A DNA stretch of 64,000 nucleotides from Diadema setosum (Eukaryota; Echinodermata; Echinoidea; Diadematoida; Diadematidae): contig NC_092705.1 in the NCBI RefSeq assembly GCF_964275005.1, positions 19,310,385 through 19,374,384 of the forward strand, read 5' to 3'. The notes beneath the pieces were generated by a model that was given only the letters and a program-made list of their open reading frames with translations, was not told the DNA's origin and made no database searches. The translations under genes and the position numbers were made by a program. This document shows, piece after piece, positions 34,697 to 47,539 of the stretch (positions are counted from its first letter, which is position 1; every line of letters begins with the position of its first letter).

Positions 34697-36781
34697 TTAG
34701 GTGATCCGAGTATCCTCTCGGATCACCTTCTGTATCTGTACTGATTCTTTATTCTTCTTTCTTTATTTCTCCTCAAAAGTTGTGCAGAGGTTAGCTCAGA
34801 AAGTCCTCTGCCTATCAATTTCAGAATTATACCATATATGTATCATGTCCCAAAGACAACAGATCTATTAAAATCATAGTGATCAGTCGACCGTGACGTC
34901 ACTATGACGTCATTATATGAAAACACATTTTCATACAAATCTCATTACCGGAATGGAATTTTTCAATTTACGTCACATATAGTTCAAGTCATGTTGATTC
35001 TACACATATTCTCAAAACTCATCTATATCCTTAAAACGTGCGCGTATGCGCGCGTTGAAATATTTGTATGCTCCAATCGAGCTCAATCGCGCTTCAATGG
35101 CGATATACAGTGCAACTATGCCAAAAAACCGCCAATTTTAAATCCGATTTTACTCGTGAGGATGGACGGTGACCCCCCATTTTCTTTACATATTCTGAAA
35201 GCTGATGAGTTGTACATGTCATTTCATGGGTTGGCGATGCTGAAAAAATGATTAGAAATATCAAATTTCTTAAAAAATTAAAAAAGTAAATTTTCAAAAT
35301 GACGTCATCAAATTTCAAGTTCACTCGAGCGTATCTCACTAATCCTTCGCCGATTTTCACCCAGATTTCAGTATGTTGTAGCTTATTAAATGCTCTTTCA
35401 AACATGTACAACAAAATTTTGATTGGATGACGGCATCACCTCGTAAAAATGGATTGAAAGTAATCTTGTCAAATTTGACCAGTTTACGTGTTATCTCTAT
35501 GAGAATGCAGTTTTTCTGGAAATGAAAATTGACATGACTATCTTTTTCGAGCACTAGCTCACTTATGCTTCAGTGAATTTCTCCCAGATTTTAATATGTT
35601 GTAGCTGAGACTTGGGCTATCGTATTGTGCCCTCCGTTTTTTCATACAACGTCGGCATCATGTCGAAAAACTTGGTTGAAATTAAAGCTTATCTTCGATG
35701 TATTAAGATATTTCTTCCTTTCTGAAACTTTCTTTGTAATAACTCAAGAAAAACAGCCCCTATAACCCCCATATTTTGCACATGTTTAGTTCATGTCACG
35801 TACATTATTTCATAAAATAACTTGATCGGACACCATCTTGGGTATGTAAATTAGGGTCAAAGGTCATAAATGTTTCATCCTGTATCTTGGTGAATAAATG
35901 TCCTATCTTTCCCATATTTTGCACACGCAAAGACCATGTTACAAGAATCATTTCACAAAATAACCACTTTTTGCTCAGATGCCATCTTGTCTGTGCAAAG
36001 TGGGGGTCAAAGGTCATATGTACTTCTTTCTGTATCTTCGTTATGACGTGTTATCTCTATGGGAGGGAATTTTTCTATATGTGAAAATTGACATGATTGT
36101 CTTTATCGACCACTAGCTCACTTACCCTTCGGTGAATTTCTCCCAGATTTTAATATGTTGTAGCTGAGACTTTGCGCTATCGACAACGTGACCTCAGTTT
36201 TTTTATACGATGTCGGGATCAAGTTAAAAAACTTGGTTGAAATTAAAGCTTACCTTGATGTATTAAGATATTTCTTTCTTTCTTCAACTTTTTTTTTGTT
36301 GCAATAACTGAAGAAAAACAGCTCCTATAACTCCCATATTTTGCACATGTTTAGGTCATGTCACGTTCATTATTTCATAAAATGACAACTACTTGATCGG
36401 ACACAATCTTGGGTATGTAAATTAGGGTCAAAGGTCATACATGATTCATCCTGTATCTTGGTGAATACATGTCCTATTTTTCCCATATTTTGAACACGCA
36501 AAGATCATGTTATAAGAATCATTTCACAAAATAACCACTTTTTGCTCAGATGCCATCTTGGGTGTGCAAAGTGGGGTCAAAGGTCAAATATACTTCATTC
36601 TGTATCTTCGTTAGTGTATGCGGAATTCGGTACCAAAGATGGCAGGCCTGACTCCCTTTTCTAAATGAGAATCCAAACATCACAAGGCCAATGTCCCCTC
36701 AACACAAATTAAACCGATATGGGCATGCCTATTGGGGTCAGGACTCAAATCATTGATTTCCGAATAGATCGGATCACCTAA
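34697..36781. mobile_element. 2.1-kb TIR element with terminal hairpin and 560-bp duplication
   Basis: Left ttaggtgatccga (34697-34709) and right tcggatcacctaa (36769-36781) are a perfect 13-bp inverted pair. The left end is followed by a second inverted copy (tcggatcacc, 34719-34728), forming a hairpin. Inside, a block from cgtgttatctctatg (35487) recurs at 36047, 560 bp later, with gtcaaaggtcat words. No protein-coding frame. It starts 10 bp after the LINE fragment stop. Confidence 0.65.
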
Positions 36782-38125
36782 TTTGTCAGTGTTGACAAAT
36801 TCTAAGTCTAGTCTGTTTTGAATTTGCCGTATCTGCGAGTTATTGTCATATCGTTGTCGGGTTTTTTTTTTTTCTTCCTCTTTATTGCTTCTACCATTTC
36901 CACATTATTTCCACATTATGATTAGGAAGTATTTTATTGTATGAGAAACAAATGGCAATTCACACGGCAGAGTTATTCAAGTGTGAATAAAACCTGAAAC
37001 CTGATGGCTGAAGGCACGGGGGGGGGGGGGGGGTGCATGTTGGCGTTATGTGGGGATGTGTGTGTGCATGTGTGTATGTTTTCTCGCAAATGGCCTCGTT
37101 TTTTCTTCTTTTTTTTTTCTTTTGAGAAGCAGTGAAATATGCCCCGTTTTGTGTTTTAAGCAAATTATCTATAATGTTCCCGTTTTGCGGGCTTTTTGCG
37201 AGAATTGTGTGTTTTAAAAAACAAAAAGCGGATTTCGTTTCCTTGGTTAAAAGAATTAAAATGTAAGTTTGACATTGATTTGCACAATGGTGGTGTTACT
37301 GCATTTTGTCCTTATATAGTGTAAAATTGGCATTATTTTGTACAAAGTTTGTGTATAATGCAGTTTGTCTTTGTATGATGTTTTGTTTTGTTTCTGTGAT
37401 ATGAAATTGAACGAAATAAAAGAAAATAAAAAATAAAGAATTAAAAAAAAATGAAAGAGCTGACAGCAGGCTCAGACAGCATGCAAATATTCTACTATCC
37501 ACTTCATAACTGAGCAGTTATTTTGGAATAAATCCAAGAATGAAATAGAGTAGTATCCATAAGCCAAATGTTAGATATTGAAGTAGGCAAGAGGTTGATT
37601 TGGTAGTAGTCAAATATATCATGGTATACAATGCATTAGACAAGGGAGATACAAAGCGATTAAGGTACATAATCTAGAGAAGAAAGTGAGTGACTTCAAC
37701 ATTGACTTTGATTTACCATCATACTGTTTTATATATCAAGCCTTAACAGTAACACACTTATGAAAATATACAGCACCACTTACTGTTGCTGAAATATATT
37801 ACCTCATCTTTCTAGTCCCTGTACCCTTGTATTTAACCAATGCATTCAACAAGTAATGTCCATATTCCCTACGCATTTTCAGCCACACTTGTGGCTGGAA
37901 ACAGCCAAAAAAAAAAAAAAAAAATCATTAACCCCAGCAAACTCAATCACTGACCTCAGTTTCCTAAATCTGACGCTCTGGTGGCACAGGCCTGTCTCCT
38001 GTATATCCCACTGACAATACATGTATGTTTGTGCTTCATAACTCATTTTCCTACTGCGCCTTGAGCACGTTAGTTATGTGGAATTTGGGCATTATAAGTA
38101 CTCTGTATTATTATTATTATTATTA

Positions 38126-38156
<31 letters not shown>

Positions 38157-38282
38157 CATTATTATCTTATTATTCAAACACACAGCAAAACTGATGTGGT
38201 TAAAATATCTCTGCCTCCTGGCTCAATCCTGGTCCAATGGTATAAACATGCACCAAAGTGGACAAAGTGGAAAAAATAGGTT
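36782..38282. other. intergenic, microsatellites only
   Basis: G-run at 37019-37033 with (GT)n after it, poly-A at 37905-37923, (ATT)n at 38107-38172. No gene or element ends recognised. Confidence 0.5.
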
Positions 38283-38713
38283 TTCCCGGTCAATTTCATA
38301 CTTTTGTCATTCAAGTTCCCATTCCGAGCATTCAATTTCACGCATTCCACGCTCGCAGTACTGAATCAGCAATCAAATCCAAAATCCGGTCATTCGAATT
38401 CATCATCGGAGCATTCAATTTTAAGAGACAAGCACACATTTCAGCAATGAGCAATTGAGCATTCAAATTCATCTCAAACTGGCGACGGAATCTCGTCGGT
38501 CATTCAAATTCGTGAATAGGTAACCAAGTTCCAAATAACTGCATTCAATTTAAAAGAATTTAGTTAGTTTGGGGCCGTGTATGTGTGTCTTTTTCATTAG
38601 GATTTATGATGAATTAAGATTATTTATTTTGCAGTATAGGCCCACCTGTTCATTCTAATTTTTGAACTCGGGCTTCACGAGAAGGAATATTCAGGCACAT
38701 TAGGAACTGTATA

Positions 38714-41700
38714 TGTTCGTCCCTCGTTCTCGAGGATGACCGATGACATCAGTTGGCTTGATGGGTCCGGAGATGGCTGATGAGGCCAATCTGGGCAAGA
38801 AAGCCTCTCCCACAGGTAGGGCAGAGGTGGGTAGGGGCTAAACTGCTGGTATTGGCTGCTCTAGCTTTAGCTTGACACGCTGCTCCTCTGCTCTGCAGGC
38901 CCCTACAGCAATAGCCTGGCGCCAGGAAGGGCGATCTGCGGAAAGTGTCTCCCAGGACTCGGTGTCGATGGAGAAGTCTTTTAGATAGAGCCTCAGGTTG
39001 TCTTTGAAGCGCTTCTTCTGTCCTCCCACCTTGCGCTTCCCATCAGCGAGTTCTCCATAGAAGAGCTTTTTCGGGATGCGGTCGTCAGACATGCGGGAGA
39101 CGTGGCCTGCCCATCTCACCTGGGCCTTGCGGATCTTGGTGATGATGCTAGGGATGCCTGCCCGCTTCAGTACCTCTGTGTCCGGAACTTTGTCCTCCCA
39201 GCGAGGAGATTTCGGAGGCATCGCATATGGAAGTGATTGATTCGCCTCTCATGTCTTCTGTACAAAGTCCAAGTTTCGCAGTCATAGAGAAGTGTGGTGA
39301 GGACAACTGCACAGTAGACTTTCAGCTTTGTTGAAAGGCTGATCCCTCTCCTCTTCCAAACATTTTTCCGGAGTCTCCCGAAAGCACTGCTCGCTTTAGA
39401 GATCCTGCAGTTGTTGAGTTCAGCATCAATTGTGACACAATTGGAGAGGGTGCTGCCCAGATAGGTGAAGGTCTTTGCTGCCTGGAGAGTCTGTCCATTC
39501 ACCTGAATCTGTGGTTTGTGGTACTGGTTCCCTGGTGCTGGTTAGAACATCACCTCAGTCTTCTTGGTGCTGATGGTAAGGTCGAAGTTGTCACAGGCAG
39601 AGGAAAATCTATCCATCTGCAGCTGCATCTCGTGCTCACCATTGGCATTGAGTGCACAGTCGTCGGCAAACAAGAAGTCTCTAATAACGGTCTCCTTCAC
39701 CTTCGTGATGGCCTTTAAGCGCCTAAGATTAAAGTGCTTTCCATCCGACCTGTACCTAATGTTGATGCCAAGTTCGCAGTCTTTGAAGGCATCTGAGAGC
39801 ATTGCCGAGAACATCATGCTGAATAGCGTCGAAGCCAGGACACAACCCTGCTTGACTCCATTTGTCACTGGAAAGGCCTTGGAGGGTTCACCATTGTCTA
39901 GTACTTTGGCAGTCATCCCATCGTGAAACTGGCGGACTATTGTGATGAACTTGCGTGGGCAGCCAAACTTTCCCATGATTTTCCAGAGTCCCTCACGACT
40001 AACCGTGTTGAAGGCCTTAGTCAGATCAACAAAGATTATGTATAGGTCACGACACTGCACAATGCACTTCTCCTGAAGCTGGCGGGCAGCAAATATCATG
40101 TCAGTGGTCCCTCGACCTGCACGGAAGCCGCACTGACTTTCAGGGAGATGACCCTGCTCCAGATGTTCCAGTAAGCGATTGAGGAGGACTCGGGCCAGGA
40201 TCTTGCCTGATATAGACAGGAGGGAGATGCCTCGATGGTTGTCGCAAGTCTGGCGATTTCCTTTCCGTTTGTAGATGTGGACAACTCTAGCATCTCTAAA
40301 CTCTTGTGGTAATTGTTCTTTGCTCCACATGGATTGGTACAGCTTGGTGAGCTTAATGAGGGTAATTAGGCCACCCTTTTCGTACACTTCTGCAGGGATG
40401 GAATCAGAGCCTGGGGCTTTCCCACTTCTCTGAAGGGGGCACATCAAGCTTGTGATTTATGGGCACCTGGGGGAGGCGATCGATGGCTTCTTCGTTGATC
40501 TGGGCTGGTCGATTTAATACTCTGTTGAAGTGTTCAGCCCATCTTTCTAAGATCAGCTTCTTCTCTGTCAGCAGCGTAGAACCATCAGCACTGAGAAGCG
40601 GGGATGATCCGGACGGTTTTGGTCCACAGACTGCTTTCAGGGCATCATAAAAGTTCTTCATGTCGTGTCTGTCGGCAAAGCTTTAGATCTCATCGGCCTT
40701 GGCACTAAGCCAGGAGTCTTTCATGTGGCGTAGTTTTGCTTAGAATTGGACCTTTCTGCGGGCGTTGGTGAATGCAGCCTTCTTTGCCATGCTGGAGGGA
40801 TCATTCTGATGTACACGTAGAAGGTTGTGTTTTGTATCTAAGAGCTCCTAAATTTCTGTGTCGTTTTCATCAAACCAGTCTTGATGGTTCCTAGTGGCTG
40901 GGCCAAGGCATTCAAGGGCGACAGAGTGAGCAACATCCCTAAAGGTTGCCCACTGATCCTCGATGCTAGACTGGTTTAGCTAGGTGGTTATGGATGTGTT
41001 CTTGGAAGTCTTGCAGCTTCTTGGGGTCTTTGAGTTTGTTGACATTCAGTTTCTTTTTTACTTTCTGGCCCTGTGGCCTTCTCTTGGACTGGATTAGGAG
41101 GTTCATCTTTGAGATGATCAGGCGGTGATCCGTCCAGCAGTCAGCACCACACATGGCCTTAGTCACTCTCACATCCTGCCTGTCCCTTGCCCTGACGATC
41201 ACATGTATAGTCGATAAGATGCCAATGCTTTGAGCGAGGGTGCATCCATGAAGTCTTGTTCCGAGTCGGTAGACGAAACATGGTGTTGGTGATTACTAGG
41301 TCATGAGAGGAGCAAAATCTGAGGAGGAGGTGCCCGTTGCTGTTACAGTTCCCAATGCCATGTTTTCCTAGTACATTGTGCCAGGCATGATGGTCGGTCC
41401 CTACTCGAGCATTTAGATCACCAAGGATGATGAGCTTCTCAGACTTTGTAGAAGCGATGAGAGAATCAAGTTCCTCATAAAATTTGTCCTTGACCTCATC
41501 AGGGTTTGTCATGGTCGGAGCATAGGCACTAATGATGGTTGCACTTGTCTTCTTTCCAAGTGGGAGATGCATTGACATCAGAAGGTCATTGAGTCCCACC
41601 GGGATGCTTGCCAGTTTCTGCACGTGGATGGATTTGACAGCAAATCCATCACCAGCCTCTCTCCTCTCTTCACTGCTACGCCCACTCTAATGTGTAGCCA

Positions 41701-42632
41701 CCACCAGTTTCAGTTAGCTGACCTTTTTCTGCTAACCGTGTTTCGCTAAGAGCAGCTATGTCAACATTGTAGCGAGCTAGTTCTCTGGCGACCAGTGCAG
41801 TACGTCTCTCTGGCCTGTTTGCTTTGGTGTCATCAAGTAGAGTTTTCACATTCCATGATGCTAGGGTGAGCGCTTTTGTTTTCTTTTTTCTTGTGTTTCG
41901 ACCGCTAAGGGGGGATCCCCGCCAGCCGCAGTGTGCTGGCCAGGGTGAGATGAGGCAGGCTATGTTTAGGGCACCTTTTCTAGCCCCGTCCTCTTGCTGA
42001 GGAGGCGAGCAGAGCGGTCCTGAAGAGGGCTGCTCGGTCGCTCAGAAGGCTGCCGAACTCCACTGCTGCCTCGGTCCATAGCTGCAGTGAAGAGCGACCA
42101 CATGTCCTAAACCGCCTGTGTGTAGGTTTACGACTACAGCTCTCAGTGTATCCGCACCTGCTGCTTCACCACTCCCCTATTGCCACAGGACTTGAAGGTT
42201 GCCAAGTTGGCGATGTGACTTGCGCTGAACTTTGATTAAAGTGAAGGAGACTTGCGCAGGATCAGCCTCACTCTCTCGTCCTGAGACGCCGGGTACAGTG
42301 GCAAGACGAAGTCGAGACGGCTGGAGGCGAGACAGGATGCAGGAGCTGCCGGAAGGTGACAAGTATGCCAGCCAACCGCCTAAGGGGCCCCACTCCATTG
42401 ATTCCCATCGAGCACTACACAGTCACCAAGAATCAAGCGCCGTGCCCTTCAGTTGTTCTGTTCTCCAGCCGTTTGGGGGATCTTCACCCCAGCCGGAACA
42501 TGACTCACAAGAACTCTAACTTTAGGACAGCCGGACATGACCCAGATGACCCCCAGCACTCATGGGAAGGGCACAGGTGTGGCGCTGGATTCCATCCCAG
42601 TATTCAAGAACAAGGTTCTTGCCTGTCGCCAG
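38714..42632 (-). mobile_element. APE-type non-LTR retrotransposon (LINE), nearly full length
   Basis: Inserted in the left arm of the foldback element and flanked by the 15-bp duplication attaggaactgtata (38699-38713 and 42633-42647). Reading on the minus strand: a ~750-bp 5' UTR-like GC-richer stretch (42632-41880), AP endonuclease, reverse transcriptase, then a C-terminal domain. No poly-A is evident at the 3' end; it finishes near cgaggacg...-type sequence at 38714. The clade was not resolved. Confidence 0.85.
38838..41872 (-). pseudogene. LINE ORF: endonuclease + reverse transcriptase, with multiple lesions
   Basis: Minus strand order. (1) AP endonuclease, ~41872-40966: LTLASWNVKTLL, ALSETRLAEKGQ, LGDLNARVG, HWHLIDY, CWTDHRLI (catalytic N, E, D, H motifs all visible). 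(2) Linker to 40404, with MKNFYDALKAVCG. (3) Reverse transcriptase, 40447-39542: GKAPGSDSIPAE, NHRGISLLS, SQCGFRAGRGTTD, FVDLTKAFNTVSR, GVKQGCVLAS and catalytic FADD. (4) C-terminal part, 39502-38838: TYLGSTLS, LLYDCETWT, RWAGHVSRM, GGQKKRFKDNL. Lesions: frameshifts near 41690, 41205, 40420 and 39195; an in-frame TAA at 39542-39544; several stops between 40966 and 40661. The element can no longer make its protein. Confidence 0.88.
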
Positions 42633-42796
42633 ATTAGGAACTGTATAGGCCTACAGACGAGCATAGTAGGGAAGATTAGGGAGGTAGGGAAGGAGATCAT
42701 TGGTGCCAATTTGTCTTATTGATGCATGGTCATTGTGTATATGCAAGCCTTAATGGGTTGTGTATACCTTTTCTCCTTTCTTGAAAAAAGTCTACT

Positions 42797-42925
42797 CCAT
42801 TTTCTTCGTTAAACTGATTGCACAAAGTAGGAATTTGATCTTCTGAAAATGAAATTCAGGCGATCAAGTTCCTACTTCCGGCCATCAAGTTCCTACTTTG
42901 TACAATCAGTATAACGAGGAAAATG
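42797..42925. mobile_element. 129-bp palindromic MITE
   Basis: ccattttcttcgttaaactg at the left is matched by the inverted right end (gtataacgaggaaaatgg) with few mismatches, and gatcaagttcctact words are repeated around the centre. Short foldback element without coding capacity. Confidence 0.6.
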
Positions 42926-43020
42926 GCGTAGACGTATACAATGTTCATGTTATCAGTTTCAATGTAGTTTTTTTTTTTTTTTTTTCCCGAAGGTGTCAAG
43001 CAACCTTCACTTTTATGCGA

Positions 43021-43471
43021 GACCCCATTTACCGAGCGGGGCTGGGCCGATCGAGCCGCGGCCGAGCCCAGCCTCAATTGCGGGGCCGAGCCCCGCAATT
43101 TTTACCGTTTACACTGCCGGGCTCGGCCGCGCTTTCAATTCAAACCTTTCAATTATCATTTTGTCGTAGTGGCTCTCTGCTTGTAAACAAACGCAATTTG
43201 GTATAGTCTGGTTTTCAGACCCTTTGCCAAATGGATTCCGTGGCGACGAAGTTGCCGTTCAGGCAAAGGCCTTTGCCGAAGGATAAATCCTTTGCAGGAC
43301 AAAACCACCTTAAACTATGCTAGTTTTCGACGTTGAGGGGGTTAATATCCTGAATAGCGAAATAGTACGGGCAGAGGGTCTGGAAGCCAGACTAAAATTG
43401 GCCGCGCATTTGGCCCAGTTTGCGTTGGCCGCGGCCGAGCCGCGGCCCAGCCCCGCACTGTAAACGGGGTC
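43021..43471. mobile_element. GC-rich 451-bp TIR MITE
   Basis: Left gaccccatttaccgagcggg and the reverse complement of right (gaccccgtttacagtgcggg) match in most positions. The match runs on into gctgggccg. GC content is far above the surroundings, with ggccgcggccgagcc words. No clear target duplication. Confidence 0.6.
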
Positions 43472-43968
43472 CAAGTCTGTAGGCCTATACAGTTCCCAAT
43501 GTGCCTGAATAGTCCTTCTCGTGAAGCCCGAGTTCAAACTTTAGAATGAACAGGTGCTGCTAATAAATAATCTTCATCATATGTCCCAGTGTATTCAAAG
43601 CTGAATGAAAAAGACACACATACACGGCCCCAAACTAACTAAATTCAGGACTTCTTTTAAATTAAAAGCAGTTATTTCGAACTTGGTTGCCTATTCACGA
43701 ATTTAAATAACTGACGAGATTCCGTCACCAGCTGGAGATGAATTTGAATGCTCAATGCTGAAATGCGTGCTCTTCTTTTAAATTTGAATGCTCCGATAGT
43801 GAATTTGAATGCTCCGATAGTGAATTTGAATGCTCTGATAGTGAATTCGAATGACCGGATATTGAATTTGGTTGCTGATTCAGTGCTGCGAGCGTGGAAT
43901 GCGTGAAATTGAATGCTCGGAATACAAACTTGAATGACAAAAGTATGACATTGACCGCGAAATAATAT

Positions 43969-44930
43969 AATAGACAAAAGTACACCTATCCATGAATTCT
44001 TCACTATCCAATTCAAACTTAATTTTCACTATTTTGAATGAACCAAGTCACATTGATGATTAGAGGCATTATTAGAAATGAATGTACAATGTGCATGAAA
44101 ATTGAATTAAATGTCATTAGGTTTATGACTCCACCGATTTGGCTGACATTCAGGTCTGAACACATTTTCTACAGAACCTTTTAAAGTTGAGCGTGCCTCC
44201 ACACAAAGAATTATCAATGTTCTGTCAATTACTCTATCTACAGTAGAAATATTTTGATATTTTGTTACATCGTTTGTGTATTATTATGTCAATCATGTCA
44301 AACATATTTCCATATTACATTTTGTACAGTCTTTTCATCCATTACTTTTACATGTCTCGTATGATTTTATAGGCAAAAGAGTTCATTATCACAGTACTCC
44401 GTTTTAGACCAACTTAGAGCTTTGGGCAGTCCTGTCAAGACCATCAGACTATATGCTTAAAAAGTAGCAACCGCTTCAAGGCAATTTCTTCAGGCACAAG
44501 CAAAACTTGTTAATATCAGCCTTAAGGATTTGCTCTATATGGATGTTGTTGTAACTTCTTTACATGCATCTTTCGCCTTTCTGGCTTCTTCACTATTGAA
44601 AGGTCTAGGTCTGATATAAGATTTGACAACATGGTTGACATTCTCCTGTGTATTTGCGAGATATTATTCATAAATTCTTAGCACGTTTATCCCAACCAGC
44701 TAATACATCCCACGAATTCTGTCTCTGAACTATGCATATAATTGAAAAAAAAATGTTTAAATGACCACTGGAAAATGCATTATGAAAGAAGATAATATTT
44801 ACAAAGATAAAAAAAAAGACCCTAGAATTTATTGAAGGGAAGATTCATTACACATTAACTCTTATCGAGTAGCTCCCCCCCCCCAAAAAAAAAAATTCTC
44901 TTTTCTCTTTTCGAATACTGACAGCCATGT

Positions 44931-44962
<32 letters not shown>

Positions 44963-45198
44963 AACACTGCACATTACGCTGTTTGCATTATGCTGGGTTT
45001 TATTTTCTCATAACTTTATTTGCAGTTGGATGAAATTAATTTGAATATCTGTGTATGACTGCATTCATTTCCAGTTGCTGTTTTTTTTAATCCAATACTT
45101 ATTTATTAATTTGAAAATATCTAAAGACTTTTAATGTATGAATTATATATAATGAATATAATGTACATTGTATGTGAGGGTGTGTGCAATGGTTACAG
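43969..45198. other. intergenic, no feature recognised
   Basis: AT-rich with C/A and T/G homopolymer tracts at 44875-44892 and 44931-44958. No gene signal. Confidence 0.5.
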
Positions 45199-45436
45199 CT
45201 CGTTATTCCGAAGGTTCGTTATTCCGAAGGCTCTTCAGTCCGAAGATTCGTTATTCCGAAGGTTCGTTTTTCCGAATTTCATTTTCGAATGAACAAATCT
45301 TCGGAATAACAAACCTTCGGAATAACGCCACTCAAAATGTTCGGAGTAACGAACCCTTTTTCATTTTCGGATTAACGAACCTCTAGGTATGGGGAATTTG
45401 CGTGTTTCGGATTAACGAACCTTCGGAATAACGAAC
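45199..45436. mobile_element. MITE built from CGTTATTCCGAAGGTT repeats
   Basis: Left cgttattccgaaggttcgtt is inverted at the right end (aacgaaccttcggaataacg). Interior words repeat the same motif in both orientations, so the whole element can fold. No coding capacity. Confidence 0.7.
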
Positions 45437-45973
45437 AGCACCCGTGTGCAATATCTCTTCTGTTGATGCCTTATCTTTGTTGTTAAAGTTGGTGTTATTG
45501 ATTTTTATGATAATGTAATTATAGTGTGGTATTTTTTTTTCGGGGGGGGGGGGGTTGTCAATATGAATCAGTTGTTGTGTAAAGTGTCAGTTTGTTTTAT
45601 TTCTTTTCTTTATGTCTCCCTGGAAAGTTGTAAAGCTGTAAAGTGAGATGTAAACCAAATATGGTTAGTTTTCGGACTTTTATTTGGTGTTTTTTTAATA
45701 AAACTGAAATTGAATTGAATTGAATTAAAAGACAAAGTGGGGGGGGGGGGGGGGGAGTAGGGCCCGGGGAAGTTTGCACATAGTAATTATAAGCCCTAAT
45801 ACAGGTGGTATTTTCTCTCTCTTTTTTTTTTTTTTTTTTGCCATCCGATATATATAATACATATATATTTATACACAATTTGGCCCTCAGAAAAAGAACA
45901 TTAAATCTGTAAATAGAAAATAATGAGAAAGCTTTAAAAACAATTGCAAAGAACACAAATGTATACAAATAAT
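45437..45973. other. intergenic, homopolymers
   Basis: G-runs at 45542-45553 and 45741-45756, and poly-T at ~45823-45839. ttgaattgaattgaattaaa at 45710 may be a decayed LINE tail. Otherwise nothing. Confidence 0.4.
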
Positions 45974-47230
45974 TGGTTTCTCCGCCAATTTCATTGTTTT
46001 GTCATCCAATTTCATATCAAAAGCATTCATTGTCGTAAAATACAACCATAATAGATAGACCGTCATTTACTTGTTCAAATTAACTAAATGGCGCAGCATT
46101 TTGCATTTGCGCATTCTAATTCATTGAATGCTCATACAATTTCGGCAATATTCAACTTCGTCTCAACCTGTTGCTGGCTCTTTCAGAATATCCAAATTCG
46201 CATATAGGCAAAGAAGTTCGCATTACAAACGAAACCCAAAGAGAAATGTAGATTGAGTGAAAGCAGCAACATTAGTAAAACACATCAGTGAAAGTTTTAG
46301 GAAAATCGGACAATCGATGCAAAAGTTGGACCGCTTGATGAGAGACTATTAGAGGTTATGACGCCAAGTGTGGACAACAATATATAGAAAATAAAAAGGA
46401 AATCCACAAAAATGACTTTTCTAGCACAATGAAAGAGCACTTGACTAACCGCTTTCAGAAAGCAGGAGGAACAATTGCTACCCTTAACATATATGTCAGT
46501 ATCAGGTTGATGGAATGTGTAATTTTCATGAAAAATGAATTTTTGTGGAATTCCCTTTATATTTTCTTTAAATGTGCACTATATCATGATTTTCTGTTGT
46601 CATAATATGCCTATTACACACCCTCACACACAAACACACACGCGCGCGCGCGCACACACACACACACCACACACACAGTAATACACATATACAGCGTATG
46701 TATATATTATGGGTCACTGTTGGGAATTCGTATAAAAACATAATGAATCTCACAAATACACAAGAGAACGTCAATTCAATTCAATTCAATTCAAGTCATA
46801 GATCTTTTAAGCATGAATAGTGAAGAAACCAGAAACGAAATGCGATTTAGAGAAGTTACAACGAGATTCATGAAGAAACTAATCTTTCAATCTACAATCA
46901 ATGTATGAATAATAAATTTAATACAATATACAATTATATCGTTTTATTCATGTACTGTATGCATGTAAGTGCAGTGATAAATGAAATGCACTGGTTATGA
47001 ACAAGAATTCCTCATGGCAAAATTTAATGTTGCAACACTAGGTCACGTACGGATGTCCTCCGGTGCTAACCTGAATGCATTATGGCGAATTCCAATGCCA
47101 ATCGTGCATTTTGTGGCTACCCTTTGGCGATTTTTGAATGACTATTTGTATTTTTGGTTGAACTGTGGCGAAATTGAATGACCTATTGATACTCTTGCAC
47201 GCAATAAGTGCGAAATTGACGGGGAAACCT
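45974..47230. mobile_element. TIR element related to the foldback family
   Basis: Left ggtttctccgccaatttc and right gaaattgacggggaaacc are near-inverted, and the interior ends carry tgaatg/cattca words as in 38283-43968. It contains a TTAA-MITE fragment (46229-46575), a (CA)n/(CG)n microsatellite (46621-46678) and (TTCAA)n at 46774. No gene. Confidence 0.5.
46229..46575. mobile_element. truncated TTAA-type foldback MITE
   Basis: Left arm and middle match 53325-53690 (gaaagcagcaacattagta, gaaagcaggaggaacaattg, ttcatgaaaaatgaattttt), but the right arm is missing beyond cctttatattttctttaaa. Confidence 0.65.
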
Positions 47231-47539
47231 ACATACTTGTATATTATTATTATTATTGTTGTTATTGTTATTGTTATTCAGTGGCGTATCTAGGGGGGGG
47301 GGGAAGGGGGGCACGTGCCCCGGGCGCCACTCCTTGGGGGCGCAAAAAAAAACGAAAAAAAAAAAAAAAAAAAAAACGAAGAAGAAGAAGAAAAGAAAAA
47401 AAAAACTCGCCCGGAAGGGGGAGGGAGAATGGTGGGGGGGGGGGGGGGGGGGAGGAGGCAGAAAACCAAATCAACAAGATAAAAACAAAACATGATGATT
47501 GACGCGACAAAATGACAATGTTCATTGTGTTCACACAAA

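Larger units (their letters stand above)
38283..43968. mobile_element. long-arm foldback transposon, split by a LINE
   Basis: Left arm 38283-38713, continuing at 42647-42665 after the LINE; right arm about 43470-43968 in inverse orientation. Arms share ccggtcaatttcat at the tip, gggccgtgtatgtgtgtctt, gaactcgggcttcacgagaa and ggcacattaggaactgtata (right arm has one change in that word). Arm length is about 450 bp. Arms are full of cattcaaattc words. The centre holds two smaller MITEs (42797-42925, 43021-43471). No transposase. A related end is at 56230 and a related pair at 45974-47230. Confidence 0.75.
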
